Source: Desulfobacter curvatus DSM 3379 (lineage in GTDB: Bacteria > Desulfobacterota > Desulfobacteria > Desulfobacterales > Desulfobacteraceae). From it: a DNA stretch of 64,000 nt. Shown one piece after another: positions 23,926 through 33,333 of this stretch. Made by a program: the position numbers and the translations under genes. Location: assembly GCF_000373985.1 (NCBI RefSeq), contig NZ_KB893068.1, positions 62,001 through 126,000 of the forward strand, written 5' to 3'. The notes beneath the pieces were generated by a model. The model saw nothing but the letters and a program-made list of their open reading frames with translations, did no database searches and was not told the origin of the DNA. Positions within the stretch are counted from its first letter, which is position 1. Each line of letters opens with the position of its first letter.

Positions 23926-26523
23926 TTATATTATTTCTGCATTTTTGCATGCCACCCACCCCACCTTATCTTTGGCAAAACGGATTTTCATGTAATTGTC
24001 TTTTTTTTCCAGCACCCGTACCCGTGTACCGGCATGCAAATCAAACAAAAGCGTGGCGTTCTCCATGGTTCCGGAACGTACCCCGGCCTGATCAGCAAGA
24101 ATAACGGCCTTTTGAGTTGAATTAATCCGGTTATATTCAAGACCTGCAGCCAGGGTTGTTCCGGCAAAAAGCAGGCAAATAAAAATACCGATGCCCGAAA
24201 AAATCTGTCTGCTTCTGACTTTTTGCACCGTTGCCCAAATAAAAAAACAAAAAGAGAGTGTAATGGAAGCATACTGAAGCCATCTTAAGGAAACCAGTCC
24301 CTGCCAGAAATAAAGAATGTCGGCAACAGAAAATTTAGGTTCTTTTTTATCTTTTAAAAGGCTTTGGGCATAGGCAAGATTAAATTTCAAATCCGGATCT
24401 GCCGGTGAAAGTTTTTTTGCCCGTTCATACCAGAGGATGGCCCGGCCTATATCTTTAGCTTTCAAGTATGCATTCCCGGTATTGTAGAAAAGATCGGGAT
24501 TGTTCACGCGGGTTTTGGCAATGGACTCAAATTGTGCGGCAGCATCGGCATAATCTCCAGACTTATAGGCACGTACCGCATCCACAAACATTCCCGCCTT
24601 GTCCTTTGCAGCGTGAACCTGTTTTGGAACGGTGGAGTCAATGGTATTCTGGGTATTCTGAGCCGCCATGCCTGTGCCCCGGGACATGAAAAGGGCTATT
24701 CCCACACAGGCCACAACCATGAGCGTACGGATCAGGGATGACACCTGGGCAAGGCATGTTCGAGCGGTGTTCTCATCCATGGTCTTCCCCCCGAAACGGG
24801 CTGCATCCATGGTATCCATCAGCTGGGTGACCTTGTTTACGGTTTCCTGGTCCCGGCCGCTTTGGGACAGAATCTGCCGGGCCTCATCCCGGGTCAGGCT
24901 TTCGCCCCCCTTGCCACTCCGGGCCAGGACGGCATAGGTAAGCGCTGAAGACAGACCCGGCAGAAAGCCGGGATTGTCAGGAGAAATTTTACGTGCTTTT
25001 TTCAGATAATCCCATGCCTTTTCACGGTATTGTTCTTTCAGGGATTTTTCTCTGGCACCAAGACGCATGGCTGTGCTTGCCGCCCCAAACCCTAAAGCCG
25101 GCAGGCAAACCAGGAAGGTAAACCAGGACATGGAAAGGCAGGGCCGTGAATGGATACCTGCAATATCTTCTTTAATATCCAGAATATCTCTGTTCTGCAA
25201 CTTAACCTCGGATTTTTTAATCTTGGGTGCCGGTGTGCCTGTATCCATATTTGCTGCAGGAGCTGCATTTACAACGGTCACAGGACCGCCCGGTCGGACG
25301 TCAAGGGTTAACGGCGTTGTAGTAACGGTCTTATACGTGATTGAATCCGTATCAAAGAATACCAGACAAAGCCCCGGGATAACCGCTTTGCCGGGCACAG
25401 AAGCCACCAAGGCCTGCTTGAACACCTTGTGTCCCTCAAAGCCCTGCGCTGTGACCTGTACATCCTGGGCCGGGGTGTCTTTATACACCTTGAATTTAGC
25501 CGCATCCAGGTTCAGGGCGGGCAGGGCCGCATCCATAATATTTCCCGTACCCTTAATGATAACGGTCAATGTAGCGGATTCGCCTGTTTTCACCGTAGTT
25601 TTATCCAGTGCACTTGATATGGAAAATTTTCCCACAAGGCCGGAAAAAGGCTGGCTACCTTTATATTCCGGCAAAGGGGAAACGATTAGATCCACAGGGT
25701 TGGACACCACGCGTACGGGCTTTGCCGGTGTGGTATCAAAAAAAGAATCCCGGAAAAATGAGTCATTGAACATCGAATTAAACGGATCACGTTGTCTGGA
25801 TCGCTGCATGGGCACCTGGGCCACAAAAATAGCCGGAGAAATGGTAAACTGCCCGGGGGCGTCCGCCTGGACCAAATATTTTGTCTCATTCACCATAAAG
25901 GCCCGGCCGTTGATGGTCCGGGTGTATTTGGACCAGTCCGTCAACTGCTTGGCTGTCAGGCCTTTAAACCCAGGAGCATCAAAGGAGGCTCCCTTGATCC
26001 GTTTGGCCACACACAGCTTCAATGTATACACCGCCTGTTGTCCCGGTACGATATGATTGCTGCTCAGGGAAGCTTCGGCAAAAAAATCGCCTTTATCATC
26101 ATCAATCTGCGCAGAGGGTTCGTTCACCAGAATTTTGATTTCCCGGGTCAACACGGATTCGCCGTCCCGGACACAGGTGATGGGCGGGATCGTCAGCACA
26201 CCGGTTTTTAAAGGAATTAACATATACCGATACACGACCTGATGGCTCCATGTCCCGTTGATATAGCTTCTGCTGGACTGGGTGCCAGCCGGATTAACCT
26301 GGAATCCGGTTATGGATGATGTATCCACGTCGGCCTCACCATCTTCCACCGTCACCTGCAATGAGACAATATCCTGGGAGGTAATGCGGGTCTGATCCAC
26401 CTGGGCCGTGGCGGTAAAGGCAAGGGCCGTGCAGGGCAGGCAAAAGAGCAGTACTGCAATTGCCCAGCCTGCCATATGAAAATACTTTGGATTCATAATC
26501 GTAAGATTACCAGTCTTTGTCAT
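23926..26523 (-). CDS. BatD-BatE fusion (BatD, TPR, SH3b)
   Basis: An 865-residue membrane-anchored protein. After a signal segment (MAGWAIAVLLFCLPCTALAF) residues 36 to about 450 are the BatD beta-rich periplasmic repeats (VDQTRITSQDIVSLQVTVED, GVLTIPPITC, ATLTVIIKGTGN). Membrane segments follow near 480 and 610. Residues 650-720 carry TPRs (AAAQFESIAKTR, NPDLFYNTGNAYLKA), as in BatE, then two membrane helices and a C-terminal SH3b domain (TRVRVLEKKDNYMKIRFA, VGWVACKNAEII). Bat proteins are linked to aerotolerance in Bacteroides. The start overlaps the upstream gene by 17 bp; a later ATG at 26496 is possible. Confidence 0.88.
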   Translation of the reverse strand: MTKTGNLTIMNPKYFHMAGWAIAVLLFCLPCTALAFTATAQVDQTRITSQDIVSLQVTVEDGEADVDTSSITGFQVNPAGTQSSRSYINGTWSHQVVYRYMLIPLKTGVLTIPPITCVRDGESVLTREIKILVNEPSAQIDDDKGDFFAEASLSSNHIVPGQQAVYTLKLCVAKRIKGASFDAPGFKGLTAKQLTDWSKYTRTINGRAFMVNETKYLVQADAPGQFTISPAIFVAQVPMQRSRQRDPFNSMFNDSFFRDSFFDTTPAKPVRVVSNPVDLIVSPLPEYKGSQPFSGLVGKFSISSALDKTTVKTGESATLTVIIKGTGNIMDAALPALNLDAAKFKVYKDTPAQDVQVTAQGFEGHKVFKQALVASVPGKAVIPGLCLVFFDTDSITYKTVTTTPLTLDVRPGGPVTVVNAAPAANMDTGTPAPKIKKSEVKLQNRDILDIKEDIAGIHSRPCLSMSWFTFLVCLPALGFGAASTAMRLGAREKSLKEQYREKAWDYLKKARKISPDNPGFLPGLSSALTYAVLARSGKGGESLTRDEARQILSQSGRDQETVNKVTQLMDTMDAARFGGKTMDENTARTCLAQVSSLIRTLMVVACVGIALFMSRGTGMAAQNTQNTIDSTVPKQVHAAKDKAGMFVDAVRAYKSGDYADAAAQFESIAKTRVNNPDLFYNTGNAYLKAKDIGRAILWYERAKKLSPADPDLKFNLAYAQSLLKDKKEPKFSVADILYFWQGLVSLRWLQYASITLSFCFFIWATVQKVRSRQIFSGIGIFICLLFAGTTLAAGLEYNRINSTQKAVILADQAGVRSGTMENATLLFDLHAGTRVRVLEKKDNYMKIRFAKDKVGWVACKNAEII

Positions 26524-28396
26524 TGTTCCGTGCTCCGGTTTGGGGGATCAAGGCCATGCCGGGTTTATCTTCCAGGCGGTTGAGACGGTTTTCAAGCATT
26601 TTAGATTGAGCCTGCTGCATGTTCTCCTCTCCTTTTTGCCCTTTGCCGGCTTTTGCAGCCTGGGCAGCCTGGGCCTGGGGATTTTTTGCCGGCATGTCCT
26701 GATGCTGATCCGCCCCGGCCTGGTCTGCTTGGGGCTGATTGGGCTGCCGGGCACTTTCTTCGGATTTATTTTGCTGATTTTTATCAGTCTGATTTTTCTG
26801 CCCCTGTTTATGATCCTGGTCCTGTTTTTGAGACTGACCTTTTGGGCCTTTTTTGCTTTGATCCCCTTGATCCTTATTTGGCTTGTCCTGATCTTTCTGC
26901 TCTTTATTCTTTTGATCCTGGTTTTTCTGATCTTGCTGCTGCTGTTTTTGCTCTTCAAACTTTTTTTTTACAAATTCAAGGTTTTCTTTGGCCTGGGTGT
27001 CATCGGGAAATTCCTTGAGCAGGTTCTGATAATCCTCAATTGCCTTATCTAAGTGGTTTTTACGGTAACGGGTGTTGGCAAGGTTATACAGGGCATTGTG
27101 CTTAAGTTCCCTGTCCGTTGCATTCACCGCCTGGGCAAAGTTGGATTCAGCCAGGTCATATTCACCGGCGGCATAGGCAGCCGCCCCGATATTATAATAG
27201 AGACGCGGGTCATCCGGATTTTCAAGCTGGGCATCAATAAAATGCTTTTTTGCCTGCTGGAACTGTTTGTCGTCCCAGGCCTGTATGCCCTGCTTCACCG
27301 GTGAAGTCAACAATCCGGCCCTGGCAAGTCCCGGTGTCATAAGGCCCATGGCAATGGCCAGACAAATCAGTGAGCGCCCGCCTTTAACACCGCGTTTCCG
27401 GCCGGGTCCCTGGGGAAAGACCAATTCTGCAAGCAGCAGCAGTACGCAGGGAAGCAAAGCCCATTGGAACCGTTTTTCCCAAACCTTTTTGCGGCCCTGG
27501 GTCAGCTCCTTTCGTTCCATGGTCCCCAGGATATCGCCGGAATAGATCTGCTCAAGGTCCATGTCCCCGGCCACAGACCGTACATACCGGCCCTGGGTCA
27601 TGGCAGTAATTTTTTTGAGCATGGTTTCGTCCACTTTTGATAAAATGATATTGCCTGTACCATCCTTTTTAAACCCCCCGCCCTTGGCCGGAATCGGAGC
27701 TCCGGCAGGGTCCCCTACCCCGATGGCGAAAATACGGATTTTCTCCTTGGCAAATTTTTCTACCACTTTGGTCAAGGCGGCTTCATCGCCGGCTGTATCC
27801 TCACCATCAGTGATGAGAATAATGGCTTTGCCCGCAGTGGATGCAGGGTCAAAACCGTTGTAACAGGTCTCAAGGGCTGCGGTCAAATCCGTGCCCCCCA
27901 CAGGCAAATAATCCGGGTTCAAAGCATCAAGAAAAATCCCGAAAGCGTTATAATCAAGGGTTAACGGGCATTGCAGCACCGCAGCACCGGAAAAGGCCAC
28001 AAGCCCGGCCCGGTCCGAATGCATTAACCGGGTCAAATCAATGATTTCCCGTTTGGCCCGGGTCAACCGTGTGGGGGAGACATCCTGGGCCAGCATGCTG
28101 CGGGAACAATCCAGAGCAATCATGATATCCACCCCTTTCTGGGTGGTTTTTTCCCAGCGATATCCAGCCAGGGGACCTGCCAGAGCCACCACAGCAAATC
28201 CTGTGGCAACTACGGCCAAAACAGCTTTGACCCATTTGGGGCCATAGGAAAATCCGGGCAGAATCTGATCAAACATGGCGGATTCCGCATACCGGGCAAG
28301 AATCTTTTTGTGCCGGAAAATGCCATACCCCAGCAATCCTGCCAGGGGCAGAAGTCCCCACAAAAAAAACAGAATATATGGATGGTCAAATTTCAT
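26507..28396 (-). CDS. BatB-BatC fusion: VWA domain with TPR and Gln/Lys/Asp-rich tail
   Basis: A 629-residue protein. Two N-terminal membrane helices precede a VWA domain (from about 90) with the MIDAS motif DCSRSM and ITDGEDTAGDEA. A further membrane helix leads to TPRs at about 390-470 (PDDPRLYYNIGAAAYAAGEYDLAESNFAQ and KNHLDKAIEDYQNLLKEF, quoted in part), then about 100 residues of nearly pure Gln, Asn, Lys, Asp and Glu. This is BatB and BatC in one chain. The VWA may bind partners through a metal ion. The last codons overlap the batD-like gene, and batA starts 20 bp upstream. Confidence 0.9.
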   Translation of the reverse strand: MKFDHPYILFFLWGLLPLAGLLGYGIFRHKKILARYAESAMFDQILPGFSYGPKWVKAVLAVVATGFAVVALAGPLAGYRWEKTTQKGVDIMIALDCSRSMLAQDVSPTRLTRAKREIIDLTRLMHSDRAGLVAFSGAAVLQCPLTLDYNAFGIFLDALNPDYLPVGGTDLTAALETCYNGFDPASTAGKAIILITDGEDTAGDEAALTKVVEKFAKEKIRIFAIGVGDPAGAPIPAKGGGFKKDGTGNIILSKVDETMLKKITAMTQGRYVRSVAGDMDLEQIYSGDILGTMERKELTQGRKKVWEKRFQWALLPCVLLLLAELVFPQGPGRKRGVKGGRSLICLAIAMGLMTPGLARAGLLTSPVKQGIQAWDDKQFQQAKKHFIDAQLENPDDPRLYYNIGAAAYAAGEYDLAESNFAQAVNATDRELKHNALYNLANTRYRKNHLDKAIEDYQNLLKEFPDDTQAKENLEFVKKKFEEQKQQQQDQKNQDQKNKEQKDQDKPNKDQGDQSKKGPKGQSQKQDQDHKQGQKNQTDKNQQNKSEESARQPNQPQADQAGADQHQDMPAKNPQAQAAQAAKAGKGQKGEENMQQAQSKMLENRLNRLEDKPGMALIPQTGARNNDKDW

Positions 28397-28416
28397 GTGT
28401 GCATCCTTTTAGCCGC

Positions 28417-29448
28417 TTAAGGCAGTTCCAAAAGTCTTGTGCTGCCCAGGCCCAGACATACAAGGTAAAGCAGCAGTCCCGGGATCAAAAACAGCGTATA
28501 AAGCTCCTTGTAATCCACCCATTTATCCACCTTGACCTTTGTCTTTTCCATTGAATCAATCATCTTATATATTGATGCAAGACTGTTAGTATCTTTGGCT
28601 TTAAAAAAGGTCCCCCCGGTCTGTTTTGCAATTGAATCCAAGGCATCCCAGTCCATATCCACCTGGCGGTACACATACTGCTTTCCAAAAAGGGAGTCCA
28701 CAAGAAAAGGGACCTTGCCCCTGGAGCCCACGCCAATGGTGTGGATTTTAATTTTTCTTTGGGCCGCAATCTTGGCGGCCTCATGCCAGGACAGTTCCCC
28801 GGCATTGCTTTTTCCATCGGTGAGCAGGATAATGATGTTCGATTTGGCCGGGATATCTTCCAGGCGCTTTAGCGAAATGCCCAGGGCATCGCCAATGGCG
28901 GTGCTGGGTCCGGCAGCACCGATCTTCAAATGATCCAGCATGAATGCAATGGTGTTGTAGTCCCGGGTCAACGGCACCTGGGTAAAGGCATGGGTTCCAA
29001 ACACCACAAGGCCGATGCGGTCCCCTTCCCGTTTCATGATAAAATCGGAAACCACCCCCTTGACTGCGTCAAGGCGGGTGACAATCTTGCCGTCGCGTTT
29101 GAAATCAAGGGCTTTCATGGACCCTGACAGGTCAAGGGCCAACACAATATTCACCCCTTTGGTCTCCACATTGATCTTGCGCTCGCCGGCCTGGGGCCGG
29201 GCAAGGGCAATAATCATCAGGCTTAAGCCCAGCACTTTCACCAACGGCATAAAACGGGCCGCCAAAACAGCAAAACTAAAAGGCACCCGGAAAGTGCCGG
29301 TCAGACTTGACACCCGGATACTATGGCCCGAAGGCTCTGGAAGCCATTTGAATGAAAACCGTTTTGTATTTTTAGCCGTATGAATCAGCAACCAGATCCA
29401 GGGCAGGATAAGCAGCAACAGAAACCAGGGAGAGGCAAATCGAAACAT
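28417..29448 (-). CDS. batA: BatA: VWA-domain membrane protein
   Basis: A 343-residue protein with two N-terminal membrane helices (WFLLLLILPWIWLLIH and FMPLVKVLGLSLMIIALARPQ), a VWA domain with complete MIDAS residues (ALDLSGSMKALDF, GPSTAIGDALGISL, LLTDGKSNAG) and a C-terminal membrane helix (LFLIPGLLLYLVCLGLG). The ARPQ after the second helix is typical of BatA/BatB proteins. It is downstream of moxR, DUF58 and DUF4381 genes and upstream of batBC; the start shares its last base with the stop of the DUF4381 gene (29448). It is proposed to be a membrane chaperone or scaffold with MoxR. Confidence 0.92.
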   Translation of the reverse strand: MFRFASPWFLLLLILPWIWLLIHTAKNTKRFSFKWLPEPSGHSIRVSSLTGTFRVPFSFAVLAARFMPLVKVLGLSLMIIALARPQAGERKINVETKGVNIVLALDLSGSMKALDFKRDGKIVTRLDAVKGVVSDFIMKREGDRIGLVVFGTHAFTQVPLTRDYNTIAFMLDHLKIGAAGPSTAIGDALGISLKRLEDIPAKSNIIILLTDGKSNAGELSWHEAAKIAAQRKIKIHTIGVGSRGKVPFLVDSLFGKQYVYRQVDMDWDALDSIAKQTGGTFFKAKDTNSLASIYKMIDSMEKTKVKVDKWVDYKELYTLFLIPGLLLYLVCLGLGSTRLLELP

Positions 29449-30011
29449 CAGGCATCCTCCGCGTCTTCTCTGGTTGCCGCATCTGCGACGATCTGTTCGA
29501 TCCGGGCCACAAGGTTACCGGCAAGGGCCAAGTCCTGCTGCATACGCCCGGCATCCAGGGGGACCTGGGCATCCAGGGGCATGTAGCGGATAGGATCGCA
29601 CTGATCCTGGAACCGAATCAATTCAGTCTTAAGCCCTATATCCAAAAAATCAAGGCGTTTAACAGCCCTGGCCATTTCCTGGGAGGTCATCTCGGAACAA
29701 TTAATTTGAAACGTGCCTGAAACATAGGCTTTCACAATACGGCCCAGTTCAAAATAATATATTTTTGCGTCATTGCCGAAATCAGCCATGCACCTTTCCA
29801 GGTCCCGGACTGCGGTTTCGTAAGGGGAAAGCAGAGGAAGGGCCTGGGCCTCCTGGGTCCTATTTTTTCTTTTTTTAAGCCAGTACCGGACCATCAGAGC
29901 AACGAGTGCAAAAAGGACAACCGCCCCTGCACCCCAAACAAGCCACCGGACTAGTACCGGATCCAGACCTGTCATTACCGGCGGCCGTATGTCATGAATA
30001 TCTTCAAGCAT
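29448..30011 (-). CDS. DUF4381-family membrane protein of the bat operon
   Basis: A 187-residue protein with one membrane helix near the N-terminus (WLVWGAGAVVLFALVALMVRYWL) followed by a helical cytoplasmic domain with LSPYETAVRDLERC, IYYFELGRIVKAYVSGTFQI and PLDAGRMQQDLALAGNLV. This matches the DUF4381 family found between DUF58 and VWA genes in MoxR operons. Its ends share a base with each neighbour (30011 and 29448), showing tight coupling. Function unknown; context suggests a scaffold of the MoxR-VWA machine. Confidence 0.8.
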   Translation of the reverse strand: MLEDIHDIRPPVMTGLDPVLVRWLVWGAGAVVLFALVALMVRYWLKKRKNRTQEAQALPLLSPYETAVRDLERCMADFGNDAKIYYFELGRIVKAYVSGTFQINCSEMTSQEMARAVKRLDFLDIGLKTELIRFQDQCDPIRYMPLDAQVPLDAGRMQQDLALAGNLVARIEQIVADAATREDAEDA

Positions 30012-30886
30012 CAGCGCCTGCTCTCCCGAAGCATGAAATACCGGGTCAATACGTCGGATACACTATCCGCGGTGGTGACATCCACAAGATCCACCCTGGC
30101 TTTGGTAAACACCGATTCAGTCAGAGTATGAATTTTCTGCCGTTGATTCGTATACCATTGCCGCATCTTTTTGCTGCCCGCATCCATAAGCGTCTCTTCT
30201 CCGGTTTCAAAATCCTTTACCCGCACAATCCCGGCAAGGGGCAGGTGAAAGGCACCATCATCAAACACGCGCATCCCCACCACCTCATGACGCCGGTTTA
30301 AAAGCCGCAGGCTTTTTTCGTACTCCGGACTCAGATAATCGGAAATCACAAATGCAAAACTGCGCTTTTTCGTAATTTTTGCCATGAAATCCAGGGCACA
30401 GGCGATATCCGTCCCCACGCCCTTGGGGGCAAAGGTAAAAATCTCCTTGATCACCCGCCAGATATGGGCAGATCCCTTTTTGGGCGGGATATACTTTTCC
30501 ACCTGGTCCGTGAAAAAAATCACTCCCACCTTGTCATTATTTTTAATGGCGTTAAATGCCAGAACAGATGCCAGTTCCGCCACTTTTTCAAGTTTGCTGC
30601 CCGAATGGGTCCCGAAATTTAAAGATGCGCTCATGTCAATGAGCAGCATGACAATGGATTCGCGCTCCTCTCTGAACAGCTTGACAAACACTTTACCGGT
30701 ACGTGCCGAGACATTCCAGTCAATGGACTTGACATCATCACCCGGGGCATACTCGCGCACCTCTTCAAATTCAATGCCCGAACCTTTAAACACAGACCTA
30801 TACTGCCCTGCCATCAGGGTATTGACGGTTTTGCGGGACTTGATATGAATTTGCTTGATCTTTTTTATGATATGAGCAGGAATCAT
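30011..30886 (-). CDS. DUF58-domain protein of the bat operon
   Basis: A 291-residue soluble protein of the DUF58 family, a VWA-like fold. Signature: GSGIEFEEVREYAPGDDVKSIDWN (shortened to its core EVREYAPGDD), VSARTGKVFVKLFREERE and LLIDMSASLNFGT, which is a MIDAS-like DxSxS. Further VWA features include GVGTDIACALDFM and FVISDYLS. These proteins are always close to MoxR ATPases and are believed to be its substrate adaptors. It starts 25 bp after moxR and runs into the DUF4381 gene. Confidence 0.92.
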   Translation of the reverse strand: MIPAHIIKKIKQIHIKSRKTVNTLMAGQYRSVFKGSGIEFEEVREYAPGDDVKSIDWNVSARTGKVFVKLFREERESIVMLLIDMSASLNFGTHSGSKLEKVAELASVLAFNAIKNNDKVGVIFFTDQVEKYIPPKKGSAHIWRVIKEIFTFAPKGVGTDIACALDFMAKITKKRSFAFVISDYLSPEYEKSLRLLNRRHEVVGMRVFDDGAFHLPLAGIVRVKDFETGEETLMDAGSKKMRQWYTNQRQKIHTLTESVFTKARVDLVDVTTADSVSDVLTRYFMLRESRR

Positions 30887-30910
30887 TTCATGATCACCTG
30901 TAACTATTTC

Positions 30911-31885
30911 TTATGGGACTTCTACGGAATCAAACAGATCCGCCACCACCTGATCGGTTGAAATCTCTTCGGCCTCGGCCTCAAAGGAGAGCAAAATTCT
31001 GTGGCGCAGCACATCCGGTCCGGCAAGTTTTATGTCTTGCGGCGTAACATAGGCCCGGCCGGCAAGAAATGCGGTAACCCTTGCGGCCTTGGCCAGGAAA
31101 ATGGTTGCCCGGGGCGATGCCCCGAATTCAATATAATGACCTGTCTGCATTTTGCAGGATTCCGGATTTCGTGTGGCAAAGATCAGGCTGACGATATATT
31201 CTTTGAGTTTTTCATCCACATATACCTGATCCACCAGACTTTTTAGTCCGGCAAGGTCCTCACATGACACGACGGACGAAATCTCTTCTACCGGGGTAAA
31301 ACTTATCTTTTTAAGGATCTCGAGCTCCTGGGCGCGGCTGGGGTATTCCACCAGTACCTTGAGCATGAAGCGGTCCACCTGGGCCTCGGGCAGCGGATAG
31401 GTACCCTCCTGCTCAATGGGGTTCTGGGTAGCCAGCACCAAAAAGGGGGATGGCAACGCATAGGTGGTGTCACCGATGGTCACCTGCTTTTCCTCCATGG
31501 CTTCCAAAAGTGCGGACTGCACCTTGGATGGGGCCCGGTTGATTTCGTCAGCTAAAATAATATTGTTGAACAATGGGCCTTTACGGGTAATAAAATCTGT
31601 TGTCTTTGGCCGGTAAATCTCGGTACCGGTCAAATCAGCCGGCAATAGATCCGGGGTGAACTGGATGCGTTTAAAATCTGCCTGAACCGCAGCTGCCAAC
31701 GCCTTGACCGCCGAGGTTTTTGCAAGACCCGGCACACCTTCAATGAGCACGTGCCCACCGGTAAGAAGCCCTGTCAGCAGGCCGTCAACCAATTTTTCCT
31801 GGCCCACCAGGGTTTTGCCCACCTCACTGCGGATGCGGTTCACCAGAAGATGGGCGGTTTCTATCTGCTTTGTGATTTCTTCCAT
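30911..31885 (-). CDS. moxR: MoxR-family AAA+ ATPase
   Basis: A 324-residue cytoplasmic AAA+ ATPase leading the bat operon. Walker A is GVPGLAKTSAV, Walker B IILADEINRAPSKVQSALLEAMEE, sensor 1 LATQNPIEQEG and the arginine-finger region PEAQVDRFMLK; FGASPRATIFLAKAARV is sensor 2. MoxR proteins insert metals or assemble complexes together with VWA partners, which here are encoded by the next five genes. The start is good but the ribosome site is modest. A likely promoter lies about 100 bp upstream. Confidence 0.95.
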   Translation of the reverse strand: MEEITKQIETAHLLVNRIRSEVGKTLVGQEKLVDGLLTGLLTGGHVLIEGVPGLAKTSAVKALAAAVQADFKRIQFTPDLLPADLTGTEIYRPKTTDFITRKGPLFNNIILADEINRAPSKVQSALLEAMEEKQVTIGDTTYALPSPFLVLATQNPIEQEGTYPLPEAQVDRFMLKVLVEYPSRAQELEILKKISFTPVEEISSVVSCEDLAGLKSLVDQVYVDEKLKEYIVSLIFATRNPESCKMQTGHYIEFGASPRATIFLAKAARVTAFLAGRAYVTPQDIKLAGPDVLRHRILLSFEAEAEEISTDQVVADLFDSVEVP

Positions 31886-31982
31886 AACTTAATCAATCCT
31901 TTGCTCCAGCCTTTGCGCTTGACCATTATTTCAGGCGGGCGGAAAAAAGACCCGGCCCTGAATGAACAATTTTTTTTATTTT

Positions 31983-32010
31983 AATATAGCGCTGTCAAAT
32001 GTAGTGTCAA
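31983..32010 (-). promoter_or_regulatory. Probable promoter of the moxR-bat operon
   Basis: On the minus strand TTGACA (32010-32005) and TATATT (31988-31983) are separated by 16 bp, about 98 bp before moxR. A direct repeat TGTCAAATG (plus strand, 12 bp apart) overlaps the -35 box and may be a regulator site. Confidence 0.5.
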
Positions 32011-32137
32011 ATGACAAAAAGGTTATGTTTAGCGCAAAGGGCTCAATGTCCCGGCAATTGATCCGGCCCGGTATATTCTATTGATTTTTTTACCTTGGTA
32101 AGGCTACTCTTACAATTAATTGAACTTCAAGGAAAAA

Positions 32138-33109
32138 ATGAGGCCTGCAATGACAAAAGGAAAAGTGACGATTATAGACGGTGGCATTGGAAGAGAACTG
32201 GAACGCCGGGGCGCGCCGTTCAAACAGCCGGAGTGGTCAGCTTCGGCCATGATTGAAGCCCCTTGGATCGTCAAGGAGGTCCATAAAGCATTTATTGCAA
32301 GCGGTGCTTCTGTGATCACAACCAACAGTTACGCATTGGTCCCTTTTCATCTTGGTGAACAACAATTTAAAAAACAGTGCAGGACCCTGGCAACCATCGC
32401 CGGTAAGACAGCTCGCGCAGCCGTCAATGAAACCCGGAGTGACACTCGCCCTCCCACACGCGTTGCAGGTTCCATCCCCCCATTGTTCGGCTCCTACCGA
32501 GCCGATTTGTACAGACCGGATCGGGTGGTTGAAATTGCAACCCCTCTAATAGAGGGGCTCTCTCCCTATGTAGATTTATGGCTATGTGAAACCCAAAGCC
32601 TGATCGACGAGCCTGTCCGTATCAAATCTTTGACCCATCACTTGGATATGTCAAGCAAGCCGTTCTGGGTTTCTTTCACCCTGGATGATTTACATTTAAA
32701 TCGCGAACCAATGTTGCGCTCCGGCGAATCTTTGGTGGATGCGATTAAAGAGATGGTTAATGCAAAGGTGGATGCTGTTTTATTTAACTGCTGCCAACCC
32801 GAGGTCATCGGCCAGGCCATTCAGATAACCAAGCGTCAGTTGGCACGCCTGGGCGCCGGGAATATTGAGATCGGTGCCTATGCAAATGCGTTTCCGCCAC
32901 AGACGGAAGATGCAAAGGCCAACGAGAAGCTAAATGATATCCGTGCTGATTTAACCCCGTCATCATATCTGAGCTGGGCTCAAAAATGGGTTCAGGATGG
33001 TGCGACGCTGATCGGCGGATGTTGCGGCATCGGCCCCGAGCATATTGCAGTATTGTCCAAATTTGCCCAAACACTTGATATTGACCCGGACGTAAATAAG
33101 ATGGTATAA
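32138..33109 (+). CDS. Homocysteine S-methyltransferase-family protein
   Basis: A 323-residue Zn-dependent TIM-barrel methyltransferase of the MmuM type. The N-terminus has IIDGGIGRELERRG, and the three zinc cysteines are recognisable in LFNCCQPE and IGGCCGIGPEHI. Such enzymes methylate homocysteine from S-methylmethionine, AdoMet or another donor. The start at 32138 follows AAGGA by 4 bases; a TTG at 32120 and an ATG at 32150 are the alternatives. The gene is divergent from moxR. Codon use looks less GC-rich than its neighbours by eye, but I did not measure it. Confidence 0.9.
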   Translation: MRPAMTKGKVTIIDGGIGRELERRGAPFKQPEWSASAMIEAPWIVKEVHKAFIASGASVITTNSYALVPFHLGEQQFKKQCRTLATIAGKTARAAVNETRSDTRPPTRVAGSIPPLFGSYRADLYRPDRVVEIATPLIEGLSPYVDLWLCETQSLIDEPVRIKSLTHHLDMSSKPFWVSFTLDDLHLNREPMLRSGESLVDAIKEMVNAKVDAVLFNCCQPEVIGQAIQITKRQLARLGAGNIEIGAYANAFPPQTEDAKANEKLNDIRADLTPSSYLSWAQKWVQDGATLIGGCCGIGPEHIAVLSKFAQTLDIDPDVNKMV

Positions 33110-33144
33110 AAGCTCTCATTTCAACCTGCGTATGTTTAAAGAAT

Positions 33145-33333
33145 ATGGACAAGCAAGCAATAAAAAGAGATTTATTTGATTTTGAGGTGGGCTATCTGAC
33201 CCAAAGCCCATGTGTTAATTGTGAATTCAGGGAAAACCTGCCCAAATGTCATGCGGATTGTATTCTTTTAGACCAAATCCAGACCCGACTGGCCAGGGGC
33301 ATATCTTCCCAGTCTTCCCGTTATGAAAGCTGA
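33145..33333 (+). CDS. Small four-cysteine protein upstream of arginine kinase
   Basis: A 62-residue protein. The middle holds CVNCEFRENLPKCHADC, a C-x2-C...C-x3-C pattern that would suit a zinc knuckle, followed by LLDQIQTRLARG, a charged helix. The last 11 bp overlap the start of the arginine-kinase gene, so the two are translated together. McsA, the zinc-binding partner of the arginine kinase McsB in Bacillus, also precedes its kinase, but sequence similarity is not evident and the comparison rests on position. It could also be an unrelated small family. Function unknown. Confidence 0.65.
   Translation: MDKQAIKRDLFDFEVGYLTQSPCVNCEFRENLPKCHADCILLDQIQTRLARGISSQSSRYES

Noticed and set aside
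25067..26056. 329-residue frame on the plus strand inside the batDE-like gene
   Set aside because: It is antisense to a clear BatD domain, with low-complexity composition; a shadow frame.
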